Assembly: GCA_025362975.1 (NCBI GenBank)
Contig: JANYES010000003.1
Location: 148,638 to 212,637, forward strand
DNA from: Alphaproteobacteria bacterium
GTDB lineage: Bacteria; Pseudomonadota; Alphaproteobacteria; Rickettsiales; SXRF01
DNA length: 64,000 bases
Direction: 5' to 3'
Part shown: piece after piece, positions 28,508 to 37,750 of the stretch
How the letters are laid out: the number at the start of each line of letters is the position of its first letter
How positions within the stretch are numbered: the first letter of the stretch is position 1
Made by a program: the position numbers and the translations under genes
Notes under the pieces: generated by a model
What the model was told of the DNA's origin: nothing
The model's database searches: none
Seen by the model: only the letters and a program-made list of their open reading frames with translations

Positions 28508-29490
28508 CGATTAGCGAGCGCTTCGTCAATGGTTTGCGCGGTTTTGACGATGTCGGCGCTGTGCGTCCAGAGTTTGGCAAAGCTGCTGATCTTGCCGTAA
28601 TTATTGTCTAGGATAGTATGTGGGATGTTAAGCAGCAGACTCAATATATGCGTATGAAGCCGGTCGGTGATGATGTATTTTCCTGATGATAATAATTTCA
28701 GGCCGCGGTCGACGCGGGCTTGCGAGAGGTTGCGGTAAAATTTTTCGCGGCGCATGTGTTTGTTGAGTGCGTCGAATCCGAGGCAGGGGAGCTGCAAAAT
28801 CGTTTTCTTTTTCATATCAGATTTCATGGTGGCATCGTCGTCGAGCCAGTCGGCGATTTTAGTGTTAGGAGGGAGTTTTTGCGGCAGGGCGGCGCCGGTG
28901 GTTTCATGGTCGGTGCGCAGCAGTATGAGCAGGTCGAAGCTAGGCTGTATAGGTTTTTCTATCGCGCCCATGTAAAAAGCGGAGTCTGGGCAGAGTAAGA
29001 CTTTGCAGTTGAAGGTTTCGCGGGCGATGCCAAAACTTTTCTCATCGCGCACGAAGATAGTGTAATTGGGATGGGCGTTAATGATTTTGGCGGCGCGGGC
29101 GAGAGCATCAGGGTTGGAGAAGTGGATGCTCTGAGGGAGCTGAACGATGGGGTAATGGTGGAAACGCTCAATGGTTTTTTCGCGGAATTCCTGATGGGAG
29201 GCCCATAAATCGCCAAAATTGCCGCCGCCGTGGAAGAAAATGGTGCCTTGGGGAAGCGCGACTTCAAGTTCTTCCCATGAATAGTTGTCTTTATGGCAGA
29301 CGTAGACGGGTTTTGCCTTAAATATTTCTTTGAAATAAGTGATTTCGCCGAGCCAGATGGCGCTGTCGCCGACATTGCCGTAATCGGGAAAATCGAGCAG
29401 GGCGAATTTTTTATCAGTGGGCATGGTGGCGCCGATAGTGTCGCGGATTTTCTTTTTGAGATCTTCGATGAGTTGTTTGGAAGTGGTCAT
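28504..29490 (-). CDS. Polysaccharide pyruvyl transferase family protein
   Basis: Blocks typical of this family are visible: DFPDYGNVGDSAIW near the start, HGGGNFGDLW, LPQSIHF, VRDEKSF and the C-terminal TDRLHTHILSLLL-x-IPH with NNYGKI. Such enzymes add pyruvate ketals from phosphoenolpyruvate to exopolysaccharide sugars, giving negative charge, as in succinoglycan (ExoV). It overlaps the upstream GT4 gene by four bases. Confidence 0.93.
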   Translation of the reverse strand: MTTSKQLIEDLKKKIRDTIGATMPTDKKFALLDFPDYGNVGDSAIWLGEITYFKEIFKAKPVYVCHKDNYSWEELEVALPQGTIFFHGGGNFGDLWASHQEFREKTIERFHHYPIVQLPQSIHFSNPDALARAAKIINAHPNYTIFVRDEKSFGIARETFNCKVLLCPDSAFYMGAIEKPIQPSFDLLILLRTDHETTGAALPQKLPPNTKIADWLDDDATMKSDMKKKTILQLPCLGFDALNKHMRREKFYRNLSQARVDRGLKLLSSGKYIITDRLHTHILSLLLNIPHTILDNNYGKISSFAKLWTHSADIVKTAQTIDEALANR

Positions 29491-30575
29491 TGGTTTGCGG
29501 CGGCCTTGAAGGATTGTTCCATTGCGGTGAGCAGATAGTCATAGCCCATTTCGGGGCGGGAGGCGTAGGCGAGCGCGGCTTGGGATATCTGGTCGTAGTA
29601 GATTTGGTCGTTCCAGAGTTTTTTGATCGCGTCGGCCCAGTCTTGGGCTGGGGCGTCGTAAGCGAGCATGACGCCGCCGGGGCCTATGGCTTCGGCAAGG
29701 CCCGCGCGGTTGGAGCCGACTACGGGGATGGCGCTCATCTGTGCTTCGGTGGCGACGCGGCCATAGGCTTCTTCCCATTGGCTGGGAGCGAAGAGGATTT
29801 TGCATTTGCCGTAGACGTTACGCATGTCGCCTTGCGGAGGGAGGAAGGTGACGTTGGGGAGGCTGCCGAGCGCGGCCATGAGCGGTTCGCGCTGATGCGG
29901 GGCGAGGGGCCAGCCTTCGATAAAGGTGAAGGGGATGTCCGGGCAGAGGCGCGCGGTTTCAAGCGCGACGGCGAGGCCTTTTTCGGCGACCGGGTTGATG
30001 AAGGTGACGTTTTCGCGGGTGGTGTTCGTTTTGTATTTTTCGGGGGCGATGAAAGGGTAGATGACGGTGGAATCTAAGCCGTAGGCGTCTTTGTATTTTT
30101 TGGCGGTGAAGTGGGAATTGGACATGCAGGCGATATTGCCGAGCTTGGTAAAATCGCCGCCGTGGTCTTTGAATTCGACGTCCATGAGCTGCATCATAAC
30201 GGGGATGCCGGTGGGCAGGGCTGCGAGGCCCATGAGGATGGGTTCGATGGCGAGGACGACGATGAGGTCGGGTTTTTCGAGACTGGCAACGTAAGCAACT
30301 TCCTGTGCGGGGAACCAGCTGCGCCAGACGCGGTAGCCTAGCACGTTGTCCATCGTGACGGGGTGGCCGCAGATGAGTTTGTTGAGTTTCATTTTTATGC
30401 GCGAGGTTAGGCCGAAGAGTCCGCCGGGCATGAGACCGGCAAGGATCGAGACGGTGTGGCCGCAGGCTTTTAAGCTATGGCAGAGTTCGTCGGTGGAGGT
30501 TTGCAGGCCGCCGTACATCTGTGGCAGGTATTTATGGGCGGTGATAAATAATATATTCATTGGGGGGATGTTCAT
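29487..30575 (-). CDS. Family 4 glycosyltransferase (GT-B)
   Basis: The N-terminus MNILFITAHKYLPQMYGGLQ with the GG loop, the second-domain start FINPVAEKGL, and the PSQWEEAYGRVATEAQMSAIPVVGS donor-binding block (E-x7-E) identify a retaining GT4. It is probably one of the enzymes building the repeat unit. Start 30575 gives five extra residues over the ATG at 30560; neither has a strong ribosome site. Confidence 0.9.
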   Translation of the reverse strand: MNIPPMNILFITAHKYLPQMYGGLQTSTDELCHSLKACGHTVSILAGLMPGGLFGLTSRIKMKLNKLICGHPVTMDNVLGYRVWRSWFPAQEVAYVASLEKPDLIVVLAIEPILMGLAALPTGIPVMMQLMDVEFKDHGGDFTKLGNIACMSNSHFTAKKYKDAYGLDSTVIYPFIAPEKYKTNTTRENVTFINPVAEKGLAVALETARLCPDIPFTFIEGWPLAPHQREPLMAALGSLPNVTFLPPQGDMRNVYGKCKILFAPSQWEEAYGRVATEAQMSAIPVVGSNRAGLAEAIGPGGVMLAYDAPAQDWADAIKKLWNDQIYYDQISQAALAYASRPEMGYDYLLTAMEQSFKAAANQ

Positions 30576-30581
30576 GCGCGG

Positions 30582-31496
30582 TTATTTCGCGATCATGACG
30601 GCGTAATAATATTTCATGATGCCGGAGAGGCAATAGCGGAATTTATCGCGATAGGAGAAATTCCAGTCAGGCAGGAAATTGTTCTGGCGGTGGATGATTT
30701 CGTGTACGGATTTGCGGAGGTCCCAGAGGAGTTCTTTGCATAGATACGGGGCTTTGAAGAGATATTTCGCGTAGAGCGCGCCGTTGGAAACGGTGTAGTT
30801 TTTCATGAGCTTGTTGGCGTCGGCAGGGAGTTTGCGGCCGTGCCAGTGGAAGATGGTCATGTCGGGGACGTATTCGATGGCGATGCCGGCGAGATAGGCG
30901 CGTAAGTAATAATCGGTGTCTTCGCCGCCGGGGATGTTGGTGCCAGCGCCTAAGCGCTCGTCGAACTTGCCGAGGCGCTGGACGACTTCGCGTTTCATAG
31001 CCATGTTGCAGCCGCTGATAGTTTTACCGCCGATGAGCTCATATTCGGCAGCGCGGGATTTTTTGTCCCAGCGTATGCGGTTGGAGTCGGTTTTGATGGT
31101 AAGCGGCAGGTCGGCGGAATCGCCGAGTTCGACGCGGCCGCCGCGGATGACGAGTTCGGTGTCGAGGTTGAAATAAGCGAGGAGGTCGTTGACGTAGTTT
31201 TTGCTCATGCGGCAATCATCGTCGGTGAACATGATAAGCTCGCCGGTGGCGGCGCGAAGACCGCAGTTGCGAGCACTTGCGAGGCCTTTTTTGGGCTCGT
31301 AGACAAGGTTGACGGGCAGAGGGCAGGATTTGGCCCAGTCCTTGACGGTTAGCGAGGTGCTGTCCGTGGAGGCATTGTCGACGACGACGATTTCGGCTTG
31401 CGCGCCCGCATGCGCTACGGCGGCGGCGATGGAATCGAGGCACGGGGCGATGGCGTAAGCGCGGTTAAACGTGCAGATGATGATCGAGAGTTTCAT
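30582..31496 (-). CDS. Family 2 glycosyltransferase
   Basis: IIICTFNRAYAIAPCL, VVDNASTD, KGLASARNCGL and TDDDCRMS (the metal-binding DDD) define a GT-A domain. GEDTDYYLRAY near residue 190 is the acceptor-side motif, and HWHGRKLP follows. The protein is soluble or peripheral. It is the first gene of a three-gene minus-strand unit (GT2, GT4, pyruvyl transferase) and diverges from the flippase gene across 120 bases. Confidence 0.9.
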   Translation of the reverse strand: MKLSIIICTFNRAYAIAPCLDSIAAAVAHAGAQAEIVVVDNASTDSTSLTVKDWAKSCPLPVNLVYEPKKGLASARNCGLRAATGELIMFTDDDCRMSKNYVNDLLAYFNLDTELVIRGGRVELGDSADLPLTIKTDSNRIRWDKKSRAAEYELIGGKTISGCNMAMKREVVQRLGKFDERLGAGTNIPGGEDTDYYLRAYLAGIAIEYVPDMTIFHWHGRKLPADANKLMKNYTVSNGALYAKYLFKAPYLCKELLWDLRKSVHEIIHRQNNFLPDWNFSYRDKFRYCLSGIMKYYYAVMIAK

Positions 31497-31616
31497 ATTT
31501 CATACAATCGCATTAATTACCGGATGTTATAGGCTTTTTGTGGGGCATCGCAAGATGTGATTGTGCTTACGATTATTTATCTTTGTAATTGAGGGTGATA
31601 TTGCTTATAAGGGAGC

Positions 31617-33050
31617 ATGTCTTTCCGTAAAATTTTCTTCGGCACGGCCGCCATGTCTTCGGTCAGTGTGCTGCGAATACTGGCGCAGTTCCTTGTGATT
31701 CCGGTGTTGTCGCGGTTGCTGTCGCCTGCCGATTATGGCGTGGTGGCGATTGCGATGCCGTTTATCCTGTTCACGATGATGTTTGCCGATGCGGGCGTGG
31801 GGCGTTCGCTGGTGCGCACGTCGGCGGAGGAGAAGGAAGTGTGGTCCACGTGTTTCTGGCTTTCGGCGATGCTCGGGACTGGGCTGGCGCTGATTATCGT
31901 AGCGCTTGCGCCGGTGGCGGCGTGGGGGTTTGACGAGCCGAAGCTGATGCCGATTGTGATGGCTCTTTCGGTGGTGATTATCGCGCAGGCGCTGTCGACG
32001 ATTCCGGGGGCGAAATTACAACAGAACCATAAGTTCAAGACGATTGCGACAATTGAGATCAGCTCGTTGTTTACCGGGCTTGCCAGCGCGGTTGCGATAG
32101 CGCTGATGGGGGGCGGCGCGTGGGCGCTGGTGGCGCAGCAGATTGTGTTCTTTTTGATGCGGATGGGGCTTACGTTCTGGCGCTCGCCGTTTATGCCGAT
32201 GATGGTGTTCGATTTGAAGAAGGTGCGCGAGCATTTGATTTTCGGGCGAGATATGATTGGCGTGACGGTGGCGGGGTTTGTGTCGCGGTCGGTGGATAAT
32301 TTGATTGTGGGCAAGGTGCTGGGTCCGTCGGCGGTGGGGTTGTATTCGATGGCGTTTCAGTTTGCGCGGCTGCCGGTGCTGATTGTCTCGGGTCCGTTAC
32401 AGTTTGTGCTGTATGCGCAGTTGGCACAGATGAAGGATAACCGCGAGGCGATCGGGCGGACGTATTTATTGCTGAACCGAATTCTGGCGATTTTTGTGTT
32501 TCCGGCGATGGGGATGATCGCGGCGGCGCATTTGCCGGTGTTTGAGTTTTTGCTGTCGGATAAATGGAAGGCGTCGGGGGATTTATTTATGCTGGCAGCA
32601 CCCGCGTGTGCGTTGCAGACGCTGACGGGGTTAAGCGGGACGATCATGATGGTGCTGGGGCGGACTGATTTGCAACTGCGCCAGACGGCGGAGTTCGTCG
32701 GGTGCTGGGTTGTCGGGCTGTTGTGTGCGGTGTGGTTTGGGATTGAATGGGCGGCGGTGGCTTATAATGTGGTGGTGTTTTTATATACGCCACGGCTGCT
32801 GCATTTTATTTTGCCGTTGTTGCAATGTTCGAGGATGGCGTATCTGCGGACGCTGTTTATTCCAGCGGCGACGACGCTGGCGTGTGTCTGCTTCTATGAG
32901 GGGCTGAGCCATAGTATCGTGACCGGGATGTGGCCGCAATTATTGCTTGGTGGCGGATTGGCCGTGGGTGGGATTGCGGGGGCGGCGTTGTTACAGTATA
33001 GACTGCTGCTGGCGGAAGTCGCGCAGTGCCGGATTTCATTTAACGCTTAG
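31617..33050 (+). CDS. Lipid-linked oligosaccharide flippase, Wzx/WzxC (MOP) type
   Basis: The 477-residue protein has about 12-14 TM helices and the family start (FFGTAAMSSVSVLRILAQFLVIPVLSRLLSPADYGVVAIA). It would move undecaprenyl-linked repeat units across the inner membrane. ATG 31617 follows TAAGGGAGC, a good ribosome site. It is alone on the plus strand between two minus-strand units and converges with the GT2 gene at 33047, their stops overlapping by four bases. No obvious Wzy polymerase was identified in the window. Confidence 0.9.
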   Translation: MSFRKIFFGTAAMSSVSVLRILAQFLVIPVLSRLLSPADYGVVAIAMPFILFTMMFADAGVGRSLVRTSAEEKEVWSTCFWLSAMLGTGLALIIVALAPVAAWGFDEPKLMPIVMALSVVIIAQALSTIPGAKLQQNHKFKTIATIEISSLFTGLASAVAIALMGGGAWALVAQQIVFFLMRMGLTFWRSPFMPMMVFDLKKVREHLIFGRDMIGVTVAGFVSRSVDNLIVGKVLGPSAVGLYSMAFQFARLPVLIVSGPLQFVLYAQLAQMKDNREAIGRTYLLLNRILAIFVFPAMGMIAAAHLPVFEFLLSDKWKASGDLFMLAAPACALQTLTGLSGTIMMVLGRTDLQLRQTAEFVGCWVVGLLCAVWFGIEWAAVAYNVVVFLYTPRLLHFILPLLQCSRMAYLRTLFIPAATTLACVCFYEGLSHSIVTGMWPQLLLGGGLAVGGIAGAALLQYRLLLAEVAQCRISFNA

Positions 33051-33955
33051 CTATTGAAACCGGACAGCAGGCGTTTCAGGCGCACTTCGAGGGGGCGTTT
33101 TAGCAGCCACACGGAGGCGGGGCAGGAGATTGCGGTCTGGACGATATCGCTGGCGCGCTTGTGTTTGATGGCGTCGATAAGCTTGGTGTAGGCGTATTCG
33201 GTTTTCAGGTTTTTGGTGCGCTGGGTTTGCTCGGCGCTTGCTGCGGGGTCGAACTGGTATTTGGCGGCGATGCGTGCGTCGGCGTCGCGCATGGCGGTTA
33301 TGTCGGCGAGTTTGAGTCGGTAGGAGATGGAGCCTTTGCGCGCGGTGTAGCGGTAGCCGGGGGTTTGGTCGGTGGCGATGCGTGCGCCGATGAGGACGGC
33401 TTGGAGTAGGAGTTGGTAGTCTTCGCCGATGCGTAAGGAGGTTTCGTAAGAAAGATTATGTTTTTGCAGGAAGGCCCGCGAGAAGACGGGTTTTAAATAG
33501 CCCAGCGTGTAGTTGTTGCCAGCATTGACGGTGCCTTTGATGAAGTTGGCGGGGGTGATGGCGGGAAGTGCTGGGAACATGGGAAATTCTTTGCCGTCGG
33601 CTTCGCGGCAGACGAGAAGATTATCGACGATGATGTCGGCGTTGGTGGCGAGCGACAGGCAGCGCTGGAGGCGCGCAAGCTCGAAGCTGTCGTCACCATC
33701 TAGCACGGCGATCCAGTCACCGGTTGCGGCAGCAAAGCCAGCGTTGCGGGCGGCGGAGGGGCCGCCGTTGGCGGGAAGGCGGATGGGTTTGATTCGTGGA
33801 TCGGTCAGGGCGGTGACGATCTGCCATGTTCGGTCGGTGGAGCAGTCGTCGACGACGATGGCTTCGATATCCACGCCTTTTTGCGCGAGGGCGCTTTCGA
33901 TGGCCCTTACGATGTAGGCCTCGACGTTATAGGCGGTGATGATGACGGAGATCAT
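33047..33955 (-). CDS. Family 2 glycosyltransferase
   Basis: VIITAYNVEAYIVRAI, VVDDCSTDRT, NGGPSAARNAGF, LDGDDSF (metal site) and RIGEDYQLLLQAV define the GT-A domain. It resembles the GT2 encoded at 25091-26053 in motif order and length. It is the last gene of the long minus-strand operon that starts at the Wza gene (43439) and is joined to the previous gene by an ATGA overlap. Confidence 0.9.
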   Translation of the reverse strand: MISVIITAYNVEAYIVRAIESALAQKGVDIEAIVVDDCSTDRTWQIVTALTDPRIKPIRLPANGGPSAARNAGFAAATGDWIAVLDGDDSFELARLQRCLSLATNADIIVDNLLVCREADGKEFPMFPALPAITPANFIKGTVNAGNNYTLGYLKPVFSRAFLQKHNLSYETSLRIGEDYQLLLQAVLIGARIATDQTPGYRYTARKGSISYRLKLADITAMRDADARIAAKYQFDPAASAEQTQRTKNLKTEYAYTKLIDAIKHKRASDIVQTAISCPASVWLLKRPLEVRLKRLLSGFNS

Positions 33956-34863
33956 TTAGCGTAGGGTTCGATGATTTTGCTGCCTAGAAGGCGGGAGGCG
34001 ACGCCGGTGTGTAGCGCGCCGCGAAGGAGCCAGAAATGCATACGCTCGGTTTTGATGGCATTGGCCAGCGCCATGACGTAGCTGAAAAGGGCTTTGCTGC
34101 TGGCGATGACGAGGTTTTTCACGCGTTGCTGGATGCCAGTGCCGAGTTCTTCGCGCAGGAGAAGGCCGTGGGTCTGCCCGTAGCGGTAGCGGCGTTTGAA
34201 CAGCCAGCCTAAGGAGGCGCGATTGGCGGGGACGGTTTCGGTGACGAGTGCATCGGGGGAGTAGGCGATTTTGCCGCCAGCTTTGTAGATAGTGGTGAAG
34301 AAGACGGAATCTTCCCCGCCGGTACGCCCCAGATCGACGCGGAAGCGCAGGCCAGCGATAGATTTGGCGGTGCGGTTGAACATAACGTTGCAGGTGTAGC
34401 CGGTGATGATGCGCTCGTTTACCCAGACGGGTTTGGTGGAGTGGAAGTCGCCTTTGCGCATCCACTCAGGGCAGCTTGAGTCGTAAAAGGCGCGCACGGG
34501 GCCCAGGATGACGTCGGCGTTGGTTTTTTCATAAGACGCGATCATGGCTTCGAACCATTCGGGGCTGGCTAGCTCGTCGTCGTCGATATAAGCGACGAGG
34601 TCGGAGGTGACTTTGTTCAGGCAGGCGTTACGGGCGATGGAGATATTGCGGGCGGGGGCGTGGACATAGGTGAGGTTCAGGTTGAGTTCCTTGCCGGTGG
34701 TTTCGACGAGTTCGCGGGCGATGGGGGTGTCGTCGTTATCGGCGACGATGACCTGCACGCGCCAGCCGGGTTGCAGCTGCAACTGGGCGATCGAACGCAA
34801 CGTATCCGCGACGTGGGTACGGCGGAAAGTGCAGATGCAGATATCGACGCTGACGGGTTTCAT
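33952..34863 (-). CDS. Family 2 glycosyltransferase
   Basis: Motifs are ICICTFRRTHVADTL, VIVADNDDTP, ARNISIARNACL, YIDDDELASPEW (metal site) and GRTGGEDSVFF. ATG 34863 is chosen: it overlaps the upstream stop (ATGA, 34860-34863) and begins the protein at MKPVSVDICICTF; the longer frame reaches into the upstream gene. It resembles ExoM/ExoW-like enzymes of succinoglycan synthesis. Confidence 0.9.
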   Translation of the reverse strand: MKPVSVDICICTFRRTHVADTLRSIAQLQLQPGWRVQVIVADNDDTPIARELVETTGKELNLNLTYVHAPARNISIARNACLNKVTSDLVAYIDDDELASPEWFEAMIASYEKTNADVILGPVRAFYDSSCPEWMRKGDFHSTKPVWVNERIITGYTCNVMFNRTAKSIAGLRFRVDLGRTGGEDSVFFTTIYKAGGKIAYSPDALVTETVPANRASLGWLFKRRYRYGQTHGLLLREELGTGIQQRVKNLVIASSKALFSYVMALANAIKTERMHFWLLRGALHTGVASRLLGSKIIEPYAK

Positions 34864-35831
34864 CGTTCCTTGGTTGCCATGATGTGGAACACGCCCTGCC
34901 AGAACCCGACCGACCATGCGAAATGCATGACCATGGCCGCGATGCCGGAAAGCATGACCGCGTTATCGTGCTGTTTTAGCCCAAGCCGGACCCCACAGCC
35001 AAGGCATAATATCGCCCAGAGGGCGAAAGGGAGCGCAGCAAAGCATGTGACGGGAGTTAGCAGGGCGAGGATGAAGGCTGGAAAAACGAGGGCTGGAGCC
35101 ATCTGGCGGGGTTTGGGGCGGGTTTTGTGCTTGTTGATATTCCGGATGCGGCCTTTGCCGTAACCGCGGTATTGGCGGAAAAGGGGGGCGATGGAGGCGC
35201 GGGGGTAGTAGGTGAGGCGGGTTTTGGCGGTTAGCCAGATCTTCTGGCCGGATTTGAGCAGGCGGTTGTCCAGCTCGGCGTCTTCATTGTGGGAGAAGGT
35301 TTCGTCGTAGCCGCCGATGGCGGTGAAGGCGTCGGTGCGCATCAGCGCATGGTGGCCGTGGTCTACCCATGCACCTTGGGTGATGCCCGAACGGTGGGGG
35401 GAGCCGCCGTTGCCGAGTTTGGAGTTTTGCGCGGCTGCGACGGCGCGCTGGAAGGGGGATTTGCCTTTGGTTTCCATTGTGACGACGATGGAGGCGCAGT
35501 TTTGCGCGGCGGCTTCTTCGAGGAGGCGTTGGCAGTAATCGTCGGGGTAGTCGGCGTGGGCGTCGATGCGGATGAAATATTCGCATGTTTTACCATAAGT
35601 GGTGACGGCTAGGTTGATGGCAGCGCTTTGGATGCGTTTGGGGTTATGGAGGTAGATGATGGCGGGGTTTTCCTGCGCGAGGCGCTGGGCGATGGCGATT
35701 GTCTGGTCGGTGCTGCCGCCGTCGGCGATGACAATGCGTAAATTGGCGTCGGCTTTGAGGAGCTGGCGGGTGAGTGGCTCGATGGTTTTTGCTTCGTTGA
35801 GACAAGGGATGATGACGAGGGTTTCAGGCAT
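34860..35831 (-). CDS. Family 2 glycosyltransferase, ExoA-like
   Basis: The N-terminal GT-A domain has IIPCLNEAKTIEPL, IADGGSTDQT and RIDAHADYPDDYC, a block characteristic of ExoA-type beta-1,3-glucosyltransferases; YDETFSHNEDAELDNRLL follows. The last ~75 residues hold two or three membrane helices, as in ExoA. It overlaps the GT4 gene upstream by eight bases. Confidence 0.88.
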   Translation of the reverse strand: MPETLVIIPCLNEAKTIEPLTRQLLKADANLRIVIADGGSTDQTIAIAQRLAQENPAIIYLHNPKRIQSAAINLAVTTYGKTCEYFIRIDAHADYPDDYCQRLLEEAAAQNCASIVVTMETKGKSPFQRAVAAAQNSKLGNGGSPHRSGITQGAWVDHGHHALMRTDAFTAIGGYDETFSHNEDAELDNRLLKSGQKIWLTAKTRLTYYPRASIAPLFRQYRGYGKGRIRNINKHKTRPKPRQMAPALVFPAFILALLTPVTCFAALPFALWAILCLGCGVRLGLKQHDNAVMLSGIAAMVMHFAWSVGFWQGVFHIMATKER

Positions 35832-36936
35832 GAGGCAAGCCGCTCAGGTAATCGACCAACGCTTTGCAGTCATCTTGGGTGAAGCGCCAGGTTTCGGCAG
35901 GGAGGTTGGTTACTTTTTCTTCCAGCTCGCGGTAGCTGTCGGGAGTGATTTGGGTGAAGAGGGAATTGAGGGCTTCGCCGAGGTCGTGCGACAAAATGGT
36001 GCCGATGCCGAGGCGCTGAAGTGTGCGGCCGGTTTCGACGTTGTTCAGCGCGATGGGGACGGCGCCGTAGAGGCCGCCTTCGTAGATGCGGTTGGGTAGC
36101 AGCCACGAGGAGTTGAGGCCCTCTTCGAACATGTCGATGGCCCAGTTGAAATGGACTTCGCGGTAGATGGCGGCTAGGTCTTCTTGCTTGTAGGCGCCGT
36201 GGAAGGTGAGGTGCGGGGTGGTGGTGACGGTTTTTTGGAAATCGTCGAACTGGTCGAGGGCGGGGCGGCCGCGCAGGATGATTTCCACGGCGCCGTTGCT
36301 TTCGCGGGCGAATCTGGCAAGGATGTCGAGGCTTTTGCGGCAGCGGATGGCGCCGAACCAGCCGATTTTCCACGGGCGGCCGGGTTCGCGCGGCGGCAGT
36401 AGCGGCATTTCGGGGGTGGGATAAACTTTGTTTTCGACGAGGCGGATGGGGAGTTTGACCTTCGACATCGGCTCGAAATAACCGCTGATAAAGGCGGGGG
36501 AGCTGGTGATGAGGGCGCTGGCGCGTTTGGACAGCCAGCCTTCGAGGGCGCGCAGGGCTTTGCCGATGCAGCCTTGGTTCAGCAGCAGGCGGTGGATGTC
36601 GAGACTTTCGTAGACGATGGTTTTCTTGCCGCGGCCGCGTACGGCGATGGCGAGCATTTCCAGGTTGCGCGCTAGGATAAGGTCCGCGTTGTCGAATACC
36701 GGTTTGTATTTTTCGATGCGCAGGATGGTCTGGATGACGGATTGCAGGCGCTGGACAAAGCCGCCGTTGAAGGTACGGCCCAGATCGATAGCGGGGCAAC
36801 CAGCGACTTGGGCGATAGGCCCCGGTGTGCGGCGGAAACCGGCGAGAGTGACGGTGGCGCCGCCGTCGGTCAGCATGAGCGTCCGTTTGGCAACGGCGGG
36901 ATCGGAGAGGTCGTGTACCAGATAGAGCAATCGCAC
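35824..36936 (-). CDS. GT-B glycosyltransferase (group 1)
   Basis: The 370-residue protein starts MRLLYLVHDLSDPAVAKR. It has a two-domain GT-B layout with VYESLDIHRLLLNQG in the first half and WKIGWFGAIRCRKSL at the start of the second; EGGLYGAVPIALN is the donor-site region. It is probably retaining and peripheral to the membrane. It resembles ExoL-like enzymes, but the sugar is not predictable. Confidence 0.85.
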   Translation of the reverse strand: MRLLYLVHDLSDPAVAKRTLMLTDGGATVTLAGFRRTPGPIAQVAGCPAIDLGRTFNGGFVQRLQSVIQTILRIEKYKPVFDNADLILARNLEMLAIAVRGRGKKTIVYESLDIHRLLLNQGCIGKALRALEGWLSKRASALITSSPAFISGYFEPMSKVKLPIRLVENKVYPTPEMPLLPPREPGRPWKIGWFGAIRCRKSLDILARFARESNGAVEIILRGRPALDQFDDFQKTVTTTPHLTFHGAYKQEDLAAIYREVHFNWAIDMFEEGLNSSWLLPNRIYEGGLYGAVPIALNNVETGRTLQRLGIGTILSHDLGEALNSLFTQITPDSYRELEEKVTNLPAETWRFTQDDCKALVDYLSGLPHA

Positions 36937-36951
36937 GTCAGAGATTCCAGA

Positions 36952-37719
36952 CTATTGAGGCGTGAATTTCACCCAGTGATAATCGGCGGTAACGGGCGCT
37001 TTGTAGGAAAATGGCCCCAACCATGCGTTGGCCTGCGCGCTGCCGGACCAGAGCGACAGGTAGATGCGGCCCGGTTGGGTCGGCATTTTCCAGCCGGCGT
37101 TGGTGGTGTGGACCACTTTGCCGTCGACCAGCCATTTGATGCTCGTGGGTGACCAGATGAAGCTGTAGGTGTGGAACGCGGCGGAGGCGTCGAAGCCGAG
37201 ATTGATGATAGTGCCGTCCTTGGAGACGCCACCGACCCAGTAATTCACCATGACGGTTTTCGAGTTTTTGCCGAGGAATTCAAAGTCGATTTCATCGTGC
37301 GAGGCGACGCCGACCGGGGGGCCGACATAGGTGAAGAAGCTGGTGTTCAGGCCGGAACCGGCGGCGGTTTTCATACTGGCTTCATAGGTGCCGTAGCCGG
37401 TGCGGGCGTTGGTGTGGAATTCGCCGCAGCCGATGGGCAGCACTTTGCCGCCTTTGTTGGACAGCGTCAGGCGCATGGCGGGGCCGTCGGTATACATGAA
37501 TGCCGTTACCGCATTGGCGCGCCATTCGCAGGACTGGATGGGGCCGTTGGTCCAGCCGCTGGAGACGTACCACAGGGCGGGGTCGAGCACGCCGGGCTTG
37601 GAGAAAAACGGAATCGTTGCGGCACTGGCGCTTTGCAGCAGCGACACGCTGATGGCGGCGAAGGCGAGCGAGGCTTTCAACAGGTTTTTGGCCGATGGCT
37701 TAACGCAATTCGTGTTCAT
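36952..37719 (-). CDS. Exported GH16 glycanase (ExoK-like)
   Basis: A signal peptide (about residues 1-33) is followed by a jelly-roll GH16 domain with the catalytic block DEIDFE: Glu143 nucleophile, Asp145, Glu147 acid/base. Substrate-side Trp residues and the FIWSPTSIKWLVDG strand are present. In succinoglycan loci the ExoK enzyme of this family trims the polymer. It lies inside the operon, 31 bases from the acyltransferase upstream and 15 bases from the GT-B gene downstream. Confidence 0.93.
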   Translation of the reverse strand: MNTNCVKPSAKNLLKASLAFAAISVSLLQSASAATIPFFSKPGVLDPALWYVSSGWTNGPIQSCEWRANAVTAFMYTDGPAMRLTLSNKGGKVLPIGCGEFHTNARTGYGTYEASMKTAAGSGLNTSFFTYVGPPVGVASHDEIDFEFLGKNSKTVMVNYWVGGVSKDGTIINLGFDASAAFHTYSFIWSPTSIKWLVDGKVVHTTNAGWKMPTQPGRIYLSLWSGSAQANAWLGPFSYKAPVTADYHWVKFTPQ

Positions 37720-37750
37720 AAAACTGTCCGGGGTTGAATATATTTGGGTC